A stretch of DNA of 40,296 nucleotides from Coprobacter tertius (GCF_024330105.1 NZ_JANDHW010000018.1:1-40296), one strand, 5' to 3'; positions 25,826 through 33,553 are shown, counted from the stretch's first letter. Made by a program: numbers and translations. Notes: a model not told the origin generated them from the letters alone.

Positions 25826-25852
25826 AACATATATGTTTAACAATATTGTTAA
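25826..25852. promoter_or_regulatory. Likely TetR operator: two adjoining palindromes
   Basis: Two perfect palindromes sit side by side: AACATATATGTT (25826-25837) and TTAACAATATTGTTAA (25837-25852). They lie directly upstream of the regulator ATG and overlap the predicted transcription start, where a bound repressor would block RNA polymerase. Confidence 0.75.
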
Positions 25853-25855
25853 TTG

Positions 25856-25887
25856 CAAATGTAGAATATTTAGATTGTGAAAACAAA
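25856..25887 (-). promoter_or_regulatory. Exporter operon promoter
   Basis: On the minus strand, -33 TTTG (25884-25887) and -7 TAcaTTTG (25856-25863) are exactly 20 bases apart. This is a full match to the Bacteroidota housekeeping promoter. The predicted start point, near 25849, falls inside the operator palindrome. Confidence 0.85.
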
Positions 25888-26079
25888 TATTTAGAGGTTA
25901 TTTTTTCAATTATAATTTTTTAATAGAATCGAAAAATTTTTGTTCGTATTTGATGAGGTAAGGGCTCATCCGTTAAAAAAGCGAACAAAAAGAAATTTAT
26001 TATGTTATACAACTATCCTGTATAATAAAAGAGTGGTATGATATTCACAAGAAGTTTAACCTTTTAAAATAGTAAAGTT

Positions 26080-26592
26080 ATGGCAAAAGAAAGTGTTGCA
26101 ATTCTTAAAGGGAAAATCGATGTTCCTAAATTAGTAGATAATCTGAATAAAGCTTTAGCCGAAGAGTGGCTGGCGTTTTATCAATATTGGGTAGGTTCTT
26201 TCGTTATCGAAGGTCCTATGCGTACCGAAGTACAAAAAGAAATGGAAGAACATGCGCAGGAAGAATACGAACATGCTCATTTATTGGCGACTCGTATTAT
26301 CGAACTTGAAGGGACTCCTGTTTTGTCTCCTAAGCAATGGTTCGATTTGGCTCATTGCAAATATGTAGCTCCCGACGATTTTAGCGTAGTAAGTATCCTG
26401 AAACAAAATGTTGCCTCCGAGCGTTGTGCTATACTTCGTTATCAGGAAATAGCGACTCTTACCGACGGCCTCGATTTTACAACCTGCGATATGGCTAAAC
26501 ATATTATGGCTGAAGAACAAGATCACGAACAGGATTTACAGGATTTCCTTACCGATATCGATCGGGCAAAAGCATATTACAGTGAAAAATAA
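26080..26592 (+). CDS. DPS-like ferritin (DPSL / thioferritin type)
   Basis: This is an iron-storage and peroxide-detoxifying ferritin-superfamily protein (170 residues, cytosolic). The diiron ligand pattern is complete: Glu29, Glu62xxHis65, Glu114 and Glu146xxHis149. Two cysteines, Cys93 (AHCKY) and Cys116 (SERCAIL), flank the third ligand helix. Such a pair near the active site is the mark of the DPSL or thioferritin group, which includes a Bacteroides fragilis protein first named bfr. A haem-binding methionine of true bacterioferritin is not evident at the usual place. It stands alone. No clear TAnnTTTG element precedes it, which would fit control by a stress regulator. Confidence 0.88.
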   Translation: MAKESVAILKGKIDVPKLVDNLNKALAEEWLAFYQYWVGSFVIEGPMRTEVQKEMEEHAQEEYEHAHLLATRIIELEGTPVLSPKQWFDLAHCKYVAPDDFSVVSILKQNVASERCAILRYQEIATLTDGLDFTTCDMAKHIMAEEQDHEQDLQDFLTDIDRAKAYYSEK

Positions 26593-26602
26593 GACCAAAC
26601 GG

Positions 26603-26657
26603 TATTAACAGCAAAGCGGGAAAATAAATAAAACATTTTCCCGCTTTGCTGTTAATA
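26603..26657. terminator. Bidirectional terminator between the ferritin and SGNH hydrolase genes
   Basis: A perfect 23-bp stem (26603-26625 with 26635-26657) encloses a 9-base loop between convergent genes. The arms carry A/T-rich tracts, so each strand has a U-rich 3' side. Confidence 0.9.
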
Positions 26658-26669
26658 ATAGTCGTTTAT

Positions 26670-27365
26670 TTAATTGATTTTATCGATTACCTTTTTCGCG
26701 ATTTTTTCCATTATTTCATAACAGGCAGCATTAGGGTGAACTCCATCGCTGCTTAGTTTAGCAGGCAATCCGCATTTTTCGTCTTTTAATGTCGAATAAT
26801 AATCGATATAAGCGTAATTATTTTTCTTAGCATATTCTTTAATGCGTTTATTCAGGGCTTCGATTTTCTGAGGAGCATCGGTAATACGCTGGTTCCAAAC
26901 GAATTTTTCGGCTGGGAGCACCGAGGATAAAATAACTTTGATTTTGTTGGATTTAGCGATGTCGGCCATAGCGCGTATGTTATCGAAAGTATAATCGGCG
27001 TCGTATTTTCCTGTATTTTCGGCGATATCATTGGTTCCGGCATTTATGACGACTGCTGTCGGTTTTAGTGCAACGACATCTCTGTAAAAACGTAGTAACA
27101 TTTGAGGACTGGTCTGTCCGCTGATTCCTCGTCCGATATATCCGTTATTTTCAAAAAAATACGGGTGTGTACTGGCCCAGAATTCGGTAATCGAGTTTCC
27201 GATAAAAACGATGCGTTTTTTATTTTTTGCTGGTGCCGGTAATTCTGCATTTTCTTTTGCATAACGTTTGAACGTCGGTACTTCCGAGAGATTTTGTGAG
27301 TTTGTGTCTAATGACAAGATCATAAATGCGAAAATCGCTAATAATGTGATACAATTCCTTTTCAT
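26670..27365 (-). CDS. SGNH/GDSL-type esterase, exported
   Basis: SGNH hydrolases remove acyl groups from lipids or carbohydrates. The 231-residue product has a signal peptide (MKRNCITLLAIFAFMILSLDTNSQ). Block I is IVFIGNSIT with the nucleophilic serine, block II GISGQTSPQ, block III NAGTNDIAENTG and block V SDGVHPN with the catalytic Asp and His. All four invariant residues are present, so the enzyme should be active. It resembles the platelet-activating-factor-acetylhydrolase-like SGNH proteins common in Bacteroidales. The frame is open to 27401, but that start would sit in the -7 element, so the ATG at 27365 was chosen. Confidence 0.92.
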   Translation of the reverse strand: MKRNCITLLAIFAFMILSLDTNSQNLSEVPTFKRYAKENAELPAPAKNKKRIVFIGNSITEFWASTHPYFFENNGYIGRGISGQTSPQMLLRFYRDVVALKPTAVVINAGTNDIAENTGKYDADYTFDNIRAMADIAKSNKIKVILSSVLPAEKFVWNQRITDAPQKIEALNKRIKEYAKKNNYAYIDYYSTLKDEKCGLPAKLSSDGVHPNAACYEIMEKIAKKVIDKIN

Positions 27366-27398
27366 GGTGAATATTATGTTTGTGTAAATAAGCGGATA

Positions 27399-27406
27399 CA
27401 AATATA
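27399..27406 (-). promoter_or_regulatory. SGNH hydrolase promoter, -7 element TAtaTTTG
   Basis: A full -7 consensus match on the minus strand, 33 bases upstream of the chosen start codon. It overlaps the alternative TTG start at 27401, which argues against that start. Confidence 0.6.
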
Positions 27407-27432
27407 CGTTATTACTATAGGATAGGTAAGAA

Positions 27433-27465
27433 AAAGAGCCTGCGTTTTTAAAAAGCAGGCTCTTT
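27433..27465 (-). terminator. Fumarase terminator
   Basis: An 11-bp stem AAAGAGCCTGC/GCAGGCTCTTT (27433-27443 with 27455-27465) is followed on the minus strand by a T-rich tract, 17 bases past the fumarase stop. Confidence 0.82.
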
Positions 27466-27481
27466 GAATCTTTGTTTGGTA

Positions 27482-29134
27482 TTATTCACATTTCGGACTG
27501 GCCGGACAAAGTGGTTTTATCTGTTTGAAAAAATCATTCCCTTTATCGTCAACAAGTATAAATGCAGGGAAATCTTCAACTTCTATTTTCCAGATTGCTT
27601 CCATTCCCAATTCTGGATATTCGAGACATTCTACTTTCTTTATATTATTTTGTGCGAGTATTGCAGCGGGGCCACCGATACTTCCTAAATAAAAACCACC
27701 GTGTTTTTTACAGGCATCGGTTACCTGCTGGCTGCGGTTACCTTTGGCAATCATAATCATTGAACCTCCGTTTTCCTGAAAAAGGTCGACATAAGAATCC
27801 ATGCGGCCGGCAGTCGTCGGTCCGAATGAACCCGAGGGCATCCCTTGAGGTGTTTTTGCCGGTCCGGCATAGTAAATGGGATGATCTTTCAGGTATTGTG
27901 GCATACCTTCTCCTGCATCGAGACGCTCTTTGATTTTGGCGTGAGCGATATCGCGGCCTACGATGATGGTTCCGTTTAAAGACAAACGGGTAGAAACAGG
28001 ATACTTAGTTAATTCGGCAAGTATGTCTTTCATCGGGCGGTTCAGGTCTATTTTTACTACATTCCCCTCACCAGACTGGCGTAATTCTTCTGGAATCAGT
28101 TCTCCGGGTCTGTCATCGAGTTTCTCGATCCAAAGACCGTCGCGGTTGATTTTCGCTTTAATGTTGCGGTCGGCAGAGCAAGATACACCGAGTCCTACAG
28201 GGCAGGAAGCACCATGACGCGGTAAGCGTATTATGCGTACATCGTGAGCAAAATATTTACCACCGAATTGTGCGCCGATACCCGATTCCTGAGCTGCTTT
28301 CAGAACTTCTTGTTCGAGTTTTATATCTCTGAAAGCCTGTCCCCATTCATTTCCTTCTGTGGGTAGATTGTCATAATATTTAGCGGATGCCAGTTTAACT
28401 GTTTTCAAGTTCATTTCTGCCGATGTACCGCCGATTACGAATGCCACATGATAAGGAGGACAAGCGGCAGTTCCGAGGGTTTTCATCTTTTCAACAAGGA
28501 AATTTACTAATGTACCCGGGTTGATTAGGGCTTTGGTTTCTTGATACAAGTATGTTTTGTTAGCTGAACCGCCGCCTTTAGTCATAAACAAGAATTTATA
28601 TTCCATTCCGTTTACAGCGTACAGGTCGATCTGAGCCGGTAGATTGCAACGGGTATTTACTTCTTTATACATATCTAAGGGTGCATTCTGCGAGTATCTC
28701 AGATTTTCTTCGGTATATGTTTTATATACACCCAGCGAAAGGGCTTCAGCATCGCCTCCGCCGGTCCATACCTGTTGTCCTTTTTTACCTACAACGATAG
28801 CGGTTCCGGTATCTTGGCAGAAAGGCAGAACTCCTTTGCTGGCTACTTCCGCGTTGCGTAACATGGTAAGAGCTACGAATTTGTCGTTATCGCTGGCCTC
28901 AGGATCTTTCAGTATTTTAGCTACCATCAGATTATGTTCCCGCCTTAATAAAAACGATACATCGCGAAATGCGGCATTCGATAATAAGGTGAGAGCTTCA
29001 GGTTCTACTACTAATACTTCTTTTCCGTTAAAGGTATTTACCGATACATGGTCTTTGGAGAGTAAATAATACTCGGTATTGTCTTTCCCCATGGGGAAAG
29101 GCTCCTGATACTTGAAAGGAGGAGGTGTTGCCAT
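27482..29134 (-). CDS. Fumarate hydratase, class I (iron-sulfur)
   Basis: The enzyme interconverts fumarate and malate, in Bacteroidales mainly on the reductive branch toward succinate. The 550-residue product is the one-chain type (alpha and beta parts fused), with a [4Fe-4S] cluster. Cluster-ligand regions are visible: [31 protein letters not shown] and [18 protein letters not shown]. The C-terminal beta part holds the swivelling domain with [13 protein letters not shown] and [16 protein letters not shown]. The start at 29134 gives the usual [15 protein letters not shown]-terminus. It is monocistronic, with a consensus -7 element at 29205-29212. Confidence 0.96.
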   Translation of the reverse strand: MATPPPFKYQEPFPMGKDNTEYYLLSKDHVSVNTFNGKEVLVVEPEALTLLSNAAFRDVSFLLRREHNLMVAKILKDPEASDNDKFVALTMLRNAEVASKGVLPFCQDTGTAIVVGKKGQQVWTGGGDAEALSLGVYKTYTEENLRYSQNAPLDMYKEVNTRCNLPAQIDLYAVNGMEYKFLFMTKGGGSANKTYLYQETKALINPGTLVNFLVEKMKTLGTAACPPYHVAFVIGGTSAEMNLKTVKLASAKYYDNLPTEGNEWGQAFRDIKLEQEVLKAAQESGIGAQFGGKYFAHDVRIIRLPRHGASCPVGLGVSCSADRNIKAKINRDGLWIEKLDDRPGELIPEELRQSGEGNVVKIDLNRPMKDILAELTKYPVSTRLSLNGTIIVGRDIAHAKIKERLDAGEGMPQYLKDHPIYYAGPAKTPQGMPSGSFGPTTAGRMDSYVDLFQENGGSMIMIAKGNRSQQVTDACKKHGGFYLGSIGGPAAILAQNNIKKVECLEYPELGMEAIWKIEVEDFPAFILVDDKGNDFFKQIKPLCPASPKCE

Positions 29135-29204
29135 AAATCTATAATTTAATTTTTATTGGGTCGATTCATAGCCTTGTGTTTACAGGCTGTATTTCAAAAT
29201 TATG

Positions 29205-29212
29205 CAAATGTA
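29205..29212 (-). promoter_or_regulatory. Fumarase promoter, -7 element TAcaTTTG
   Basis: A full -7 consensus match on the minus strand, 70 bases before the start codon. No clear -33 TTTG is seen. Confidence 0.55.
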
Positions 29213-29451
29213 CATCATCTTTTTTTAACCTCGAAGCCCCATTGTCAAAATCTAATCGGTAAAACGTGAAAAATCCTTATATTAATGAAGAAGCGAGAAA
29301 TATAAATAATTTTTCTTTCGTAAATAATCTTCCTTTTATCCCTTTATATAACTATCACACGAGTCGCTTCCGAATTGCCTGTTTATTTGCATTGTAAAGT
29401 TTTAGAACAGGCGGGCATCCGCCATTATTTAACAATATAAAATTTTTATTT
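29213..29451. other. Intergenic region between the fumarase and capsid cassette
   Basis: This A/T-rich stretch separates two divergent units. It contains no ORF, tRNA or direct repeat that I can see. Near its right end are a partial -7 match (TTtaTTTG, 29382-29389) and a small GC hairpin, GGCGG-GCAT-CCGCC (29410-29423), 28 bases before the first cassette gene. No attachment-site-like repeat was found. Confidence 0.5.
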
Positions 29452-30219
29452 ATGAAAAATGAAAACAATGAATCGATGAAGGCTCCGAGGAAGAATGCCC
29501 GGGAGCTTATTGTGGCGAAACTTGCAAAGCGTTTTCCCGATCGTGCGTTAGACAACGATGATGATTTTTTCGATGCGTTGGCCGAGTACGACAGTCGTCT
29601 TTGTGAACGCTATGAACGATTGTGTAACGACCAGAATAAACTGGCAAGCCTTTTTGTGGCAAATCCTAAAATGGGTGCTTTTATTTCAGATGTGATCGGT
29701 GGTGAAGATCCTCTGATTGCGTGTGTACGACATTTTGGAAAGGATATTCTCGAATGTGCTGATGACGAAGACCGAATGAGCCAGATTAGAAAAGAAAATG
29801 ATGAGTTTCTTGAAAGAATGGCTCGCCAAAGGGAAACCGAAAAAACAATGCAGGAAAACCTGGAACATAGTCAGCGTGCAATCGCTCGCTTTAAAGAAGC
29901 TAAAGGAATGGACGATGATGATTTTGAAAATTTTATGGGAAAGGTTTATCATGTTTGCGAGCATGTATTTATGGGTGATTTTACCCCTGATGTTCTCGAA
30001 TTGCTATTTAAAGGCATACATTATGATAACGATCTCGATTGTGCCGAAAAGGCAGCTATTGTAAAAGGCCGTAACGAACGTATTTCTTTAGAGAAAAAAC
30101 AAAGAGAGGGCGATGCTATGCCCGATTTGAGAAGCAGTCGTTCGGCCGGAGATGATGAAGATGAGGATCTTACACCGGCTTTCGGTTTACGCCGAAGACG
30201 GAGTATATGGGATTTGTAA
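29452..30219 (+). CDS. Phage scaffold-like protein (capsid cassette gene 1)
   Basis: In phages a scaffold protein sits just before the major capsid gene and guides shell assembly. The 255-residue product fits that role. It is highly charged and mostly helical. It has a globular start (ARELIVAKLAKRFPDRALDNDDDFFDALAEYDSRLCERYERL), a segment LFVANPKMGAFISDVIGGEDPLIACVRHFGKDI of the kind I associate with Bacteroidales phage scaffolds, and a coiled-coil part (about 100-150). It ends in an acidic patch and then a basic tip (FGLRRRRSIWDL), as expected for shell binding. The link rests on position and composition more than on motifs. The frame is intact. No promoter of full consensus is visible. See the cassette finding. 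Confidence 0.6.
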   Translation: MKNENNESMKAPRKNARELIVAKLAKRFPDRALDNDDDFFDALAEYDSRLCERYERLCNDQNKLASLFVANPKMGAFISDVIGGEDPLIACVRHFGKDILECADDEDRMSQIRKENDEFLERMARQRETEKTMQENLEHSQRAIARFKEAKGMDDDDFENFMGKVYHVCEHVFMGDFTPDVLELLFKGIHYDNDLDCAEKAAIVKGRNERISLEKKQREGDAMPDLRSSRSAGDDEDEDLTPAFGLRRRRSIWDL

Positions 30220-30280
30220 TCGTTCTCTCCTGATTATCTGAATAATAAAGTTATAACATCTATCCAATAAAACGATTGTT

Positions 30281-30297
30281 TGCGGAAAATATCCGCA
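30281..30297 (+). other. Small hairpin before the capsid gene
   Basis: A 6-bp stem TGCGGA/TCCGCA with a 5-base loop lies 4 bases before the ATG at 30302. It would lie at the ribosome site of that start and favours initiation at the next ATG (30332). Confidence 0.4.
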
Positions 30298-30301
30298 GTT
30301 A

Positions 30302-31714
30302 ATGAGTATTTCTAATTTTAAACAAACAATTATGAAGAAAAAAATGATTAAATTTTTTAAGTCGGGAGATTTTCTGTTTTTTGTATTTGCAGTAGTCGCA
30401 GCCTGTGTCGGAATTTCGGGTGCAGGGGTTTGGGCAGCAGCCGTAATCCCGGGATCGAGCGGGGGCAAGATCGTGACGGGAGAGCCGTTGACTACCGATA
30501 TTTCACGAAAAGAGAGTAGCGGGTTGATTAAAAACGAGATCGACCGTCGTATTACCCGCATTCGTCCCATGTCGACTCCGATCGATCAGTTGACTCGTTG
30601 GGCTGGTTCTCGTCGAGCCGGATCTATGGTGGTCGATTATTATTCGGTTGATGTAAAACCGACTAAGGCGACGCTTAATACCGCATATACCGAGCCTGAG
30701 TCATCCTCTGCCACTTCCGCCTCGCAAAAAGTAAAACTGAATACGACCAATAACGATATTTTCGAAGTTTCGGAAACAATTCTCGTACAAGGGGTAAAAG
30801 GTTATGAGGCGGATGGTACCACTCAATCTAAAGCTGATTTAGTGCTTTATATCTCCAGTAAAGAAGAAAATGGAGAACTGAATGTTTATGCCATAAACGG
30901 TAAAAAAATCGGCTCTATTGAAAATTGTGTGCCTTCTATTGCAAAAGGGGCTACTTTTATACGTATGGGCCGTGCAGCGACAGAACTTGATGTACAAACA
31001 GCTCAGTTCGAGGCTTTACCGGTTAAGGAGCAAAATAACTGCCAGATTTTTAAGATGCAGGTAGAACAATCTACATTCCAGAAGATTGCCAATAAAGAAG
31101 TCGAGTGGGATTTCTCCGATGCTGAAGAGTCGGCTATATACGATATGCGTTTGGGGATGGAAAAAACGTTCATGTTCGGGGTGAAGCGTTCGCTATATGA
31201 TTCTAAGAAAAAAGAAAATGTATCTCTTACAGGAGGTATCTGGTGGCAGGCCGGTAAAGAATATGAATTCGATCCTAAAGTTGACCTTACCCAAAACGAT
31301 CTCATCGATATTATGAAAGAGGCGTTTACCGGAAATGGTGGAAATAAGAGAAAAGTGCTTATCGGCGGTTCCGATTTTATCGGGCGTATCAATAAACTCG
31401 AAGTTACAAAAATCGTTACCTCTAATGAGGATATGGTAAAATGGGGGATAGATTTTTCTGAAATAAAATCGAAATTCGGACGTTTGTTCGTACTCTATTC
31501 CGAAGTGTTTGATGATTGCGGCATGAGTGATTACGGTTTTATTTTCGATCCCGAATTTATTACCAAATGGTCTCATGTTCCTTTTGGAACTCAGGCGCTC
31601 GACCTGAAAAAGGCCGGAGTACGTAATACCGACGCATTGGTACTCACCGAAGCAAGCTGCCTCACTCTGCGTTATCCGGCAGCGCATATGCGAATTATCC
31701 CGAAGACTGCATAA
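30302..31714 (+). CDS. Major capsid-like protein, SU10/HK97 fold (DUF5309-like), with hydrophobic N-terminus
   Basis: The C-terminal two thirds follows the segment order I know from the SU10-type major capsid family: CQIFKMQVEQS, YDMRLGMEKTFMFGVKRSLYD, SLTGGIWWQ, LIDIMKEAFTGNGGNKRKVLIGG, FGRLFVLYSEVFDDCGMSDYGFIFDPEFI, and a closing EASCLTLRYPAAHMRII. The N-terminal part is unusual. Residues about 11-23 are basic (MKKKMIKFFKSGD). Then comes a hydrophobic stretch (about 24-48, FLFFVFAVVAACVGISGAG…) that could be a membrane anchor or signal peptide, with a lipobox-like VAAC (Cys35) and a possible AxA cut site. Residues 50-90 resemble a free N-arm. Starts at 30302 and 30332 are both possible; the second gives a cleaner signal. 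A GTG at Val58 would remove the hydrophobic part. The frame is intact over 470 residues. Confidence 0.72.
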   Translation: MSISNFKQTIMKKKMIKFFKSGDFLFFVFAVVAACVGISGAGVWAAAVIPGSSGGKIVTGEPLTTDISRKESSGLIKNEIDRRITRIRPMSTPIDQLTRWAGSRRAGSMVVDYYSVDVKPTKATLNTAYTEPESSSATSASQKVKLNTTNNDIFEVSETILVQGVKGYEADGTTQSKADLVLYISSKEENGELNVYAINGKKIGSIENCVPSIAKGATFIRMGRAATELDVQTAQFEALPVKEQNNCQIFKMQVEQSTFQKIANKEVEWDFSDAEESAIYDMRLGMEKTFMFGVKRSLYDSKKKENVSLTGGIWWQAGKEYEFDPKVDLTQNDLIDIMKEAFTGNGGNKRKVLIGGSDFIGRINKLEVTKIVTSNEDMVKWGIDFSEIKSKFGRLFVLYSEVFDDCGMSDYGFIFDPEFITKWSHVPFGTQALDLKKAGVRNTDALVLTEASCLTLRYPAAHMRIIPKTA

Positions 31715-31759
31715 TGCTTTGTTCGACATTCTTTTAGGATTCTTCGATTTATAATTTCA

Positions 31760-31814
31760 AGGGGTTCCCGGTTATTATGTTGGTATTTCGTATTACAGTG
31801 CGACGGGAACCCCT
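31760..31814 (+). other. Strong stem-loop in the capsid cassette
   Basis: A perfect 11-bp stem AGGGGTTCCCG/CGGGAACCCCT (31760-31770 with 31804-31814) encloses a 33-base loop in the 116-base gap after the capsid gene. No T run follows it, so it is not a normal terminator. It could be an RNA processing, attenuation or recognition element. Confidence 0.7.
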
Positions 31815-31830
31815 ATTAATTTAATGTTTT

Positions 31831-32226
31831 ATGAAAAATAATGATCAACTAAAAACATATGAAACCCGGAATGGAAACCTGTCGGCGTTGATAAAGGTGG
31901 CTGGTAAATACATGCGTATACGGTTTATTTCTAAAGATAATATTTCGGGGTATTATGCAACTGCCGATCCCGAAATTCAACAGGGAATAGAGTCGGATAG
32001 TGGTTTTGAGAAAAAATTTTGGTTATGTGAAGAATTTGCTTCCAAACCTGTTGTAGAAGAGATCGAAACAACTCGATACCCCGAAATAACTACTTGGCAG
32101 GGTGCTCGTGAAATTTTGCGTGCCGACCCCTATAATGTTACTTCGACGGAATTATCTACTCCTGCAAAAATAAGATCGGTGGCAAAAAAATTGAGTGTGG
32201 CTTTTCCTGCTATCGCAAACTTTTAA
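31831..32226 (+). CDS. Small head-associated-like protein (capsid cassette gene 3)
   Basis: The 131-residue product follows the capsid gene, the usual place for a small head or decoration protein in Bacteroidales phages. It has no signal peptide. The N-terminal two thirds is beta-like (KVAGKYMRIRFISKDNISGYYATADPEIQQGI…). The last 45 residues form a small helical unit (TTWQGAREILRADPYNVTSTELSTPAKIRSVAKKLSVAFPAI) resembling the helix pair found at the end of similar small phage proteins. I cannot name a family. The frame is intact. It ends 17 bases before the next gene. Confidence 0.5.
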   Translation: MKNNDQLKTYETRNGNLSALIKVAGKYMRIRFISKDNISGYYATADPEIQQGIESDSGFEKKFWLCEEFASKPVVEEIETTRYPEITTWQGAREILRADPYNVTSTELSTPAKIRSVAKKLSVAFPAIANF

Positions 32227-32243
32227 TTAGGGAGGATAGAAAA

Positions 32244-32864
32244 ATGTATCTTTCAGTAAAAGAATGGATTGAAAAGGTGAAGACTAATATGGAGGAATTG
32301 ACCCCCAGCTTTGAAGATGATGTTCTTCAGGTAGGCGGTCTTTCTATCGACAAATATATTTCGATGAAACTTCCCGAAGCGATCGCTTCTGTTCTGAGCA
32401 TAGCCCCTGTTTATATGACTGAAGCTATAGATATACGTTCGGTATTGAAACCGGTAAAGAATGAAGATGGCAGCGGCAGGGTGTTTTTACCGGAAGATCT
32501 TTTACGGATGATTTCTTTTAAGATGAAAGGGTGGTCGAGGCCGGTGACTCATTTTATAGATACACAGCATCCGTTATATGCGTTTCAAAACAATCAGCAT
32601 ATGAGAGGAAATTGTTTAAAACCGGTATGTGTACTTACTGTAGCGGATGATGGCTGTGCGGCACTCGATTACTATTCGTTGCCTTCGGCAGTAAAAGTTC
32701 ATGAAATCGAATCGGCATTATATGTCCCTTTTCCAGCCGAAAAAGAGGGTGGATTCGATATTCATGTACGCCTTATACCATCGGTTTCTTATACTTGTGC
32801 TGCGATAATATATGAGATAATGGGTCGTTCAGATATGGCAACAGTGATGAATCAAAGGATATAA
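32244..32864 (+). CDS. Neck/adaptor-like phage protein (capsid cassette gene 4)
   Basis: The 206-residue product resembles head-tail adaptor or neck proteins by layout: a helical N-terminus (MYLSVKEWIEKVKTNMEELTP), then the pattern VFLPEDLLRMISFKMKGWSRPV, close to the LPxDxLRLxSxRxxGW seen in such proteins. Next is HPLYAFQNNQHMRGN, a beta region (LDYYSLPSAVKVHEIESALYVPF) and a C-terminal helix (YTCAAIIYEIMGR). No signal or membrane segment is present. A strong ribosome site (GGAGG, 32231-32235) precedes the ATG by 8 bases, stronger than those of most genes in this window. It is the last cassette gene and is followed by a terminator. Confidence 0.55.
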   Translation: MYLSVKEWIEKVKTNMEELTPSFEDDVLQVGGLSIDKYISMKLPEAIASVLSIAPVYMTEAIDIRSVLKPVKNEDGSGRVFLPEDLLRMISFKMKGWSRPVTHFIDTQHPLYAFQNNQHMRGNCLKPVCVLTVADDGCAALDYYSLPSAVKVHEIESALYVPFPAEKEGGFDIHVRLIPSVSYTCAAIIYEIMGRSDMATVMNQRI

Positions 32865-32884
32865 GAACGATGAAGAATATATAG

Positions 32885-32925
32885 AATAACAGGAGGGTAA
32901 ATAATACAATTATCCTCTTGTTATT
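32885..32925. terminator. Terminator closing the capsid cassette
   Basis: A 16-bp stem (32885-32900 with 32910-32925, two G-U pairs) with a 9-base loop is followed on the plus strand by a T run. It overlaps the 3' end of the convergent VanZ-like gene. Confidence 0.82.
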
Positions 32926-33331
32926 TTTTATATCGATATTTTCGAAGTAAAGGATTAATAATTAAAACCCCGGCAAGTAGCCCGGTAGTAGCTCCAATTG
33001 TGTTCGAAACGAAATCGAGTAATTCGCATGCCCGCGTTGTCGTCAAATATTTTTGTCCTAATTCCATTAAACCTCCACAAATTACGGGTAAAAGCCATAT
33101 TGTCCAGAGTTTTTGAGAACGACTCATGTTTGGGAGATGAGGAGAGCGGAACATATCGAAATAAAAAACGAATGTTAGGCCGAGATACATGCAAGCGTGT
33201 ACATACTTATCGATATACGGGATTTTAGTAAGTTCGGTAGGTGCTGAAGTATAGATGAGAGATAGGTATATGATGATCGAAGCAATAACGATCGTCGGAA
33301 GAAAAGACAGTATTAAATGTTTTATGTTCAT
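32921..33331 (-). CDS. VanZ-like family membrane protein
   Basis: VanZ-like proteins are small membrane proteins; VanZ itself gives teicoplanin resistance, but most homologues have no known role. The 136-residue product has four hydrophobic segments (about 8-26, 45-60, 78-92 and 113-130). Typical family residues occur: IPYIDKYVHACMYLGLTF, with the conserved KxxH, and GGLMELGQKY…LLDFVSNTIGATTG. The frame begins with TTG at 33337, but the ATG at 33331 gives MNIKHL and is preferred. It is convergent with the capsid cassette and divergent from the symporter gene. It shares the cassette terminator. Confidence 0.88.
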   Translation of the reverse strand: MNIKHLILSFLPTIVIASIIIYLSLIYTSAPTELTKIPYIDKYVHACMYLGLTFVFYFDMFRSPHLPNMSRSQKLWTIWLLPVICGGLMELGQKYLTTTRACELLDFVSNTIGATTGLLAGVLIINPLLRKYRYKK

Positions 33332-33519
33332 AAACAAATTCTAATTTATCATGTTCAATACAACAGATAAAGAACAATACAAAGATACATATTTGACTTG
33401 AAGTATGCAGGATTTGTATTTTATTTGCATAATTCGTAAATTGTTTAGCAAAAACTGAGAAAAACTTTCAGATTCGTATTTTTCTGTAAATAATAATACG
33501 TAAATATCATTTCATGTAT

Positions 33520-33527
33520 TAATTTTG
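33520..33527 (+). promoter_or_regulatory. Symporter promoter, -7 element TAatTTTG
   Basis: A full -7 consensus match, 27 bases before the ATG at 33554. The -33 region is weak. Confidence 0.5.
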
Positions 33528-33553
33528 CAGAAATAAATTAAAATAAGATCGAT

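Noticed and set aside
25823-25858. N-terminal extension of the TetR regulator (MQLTILLNIYVS)
   Set aside because: The extension is encoded by the operator palindrome and the expected transcript start, so it is unlikely to be translated.
31193-31729. Long antisense ORF (178 residues) opposite the capsid gene
   Set aside because: It has no family features, is rich in residues expected from reversed codons, and lies wholly within a well-supported gene.
29135-32990. Attachment-site repeats flanking the capsid cassette
   Set aside because: No direct repeat of useful length could be seen between the fumarase-side and VanZ-side intergenic regions.
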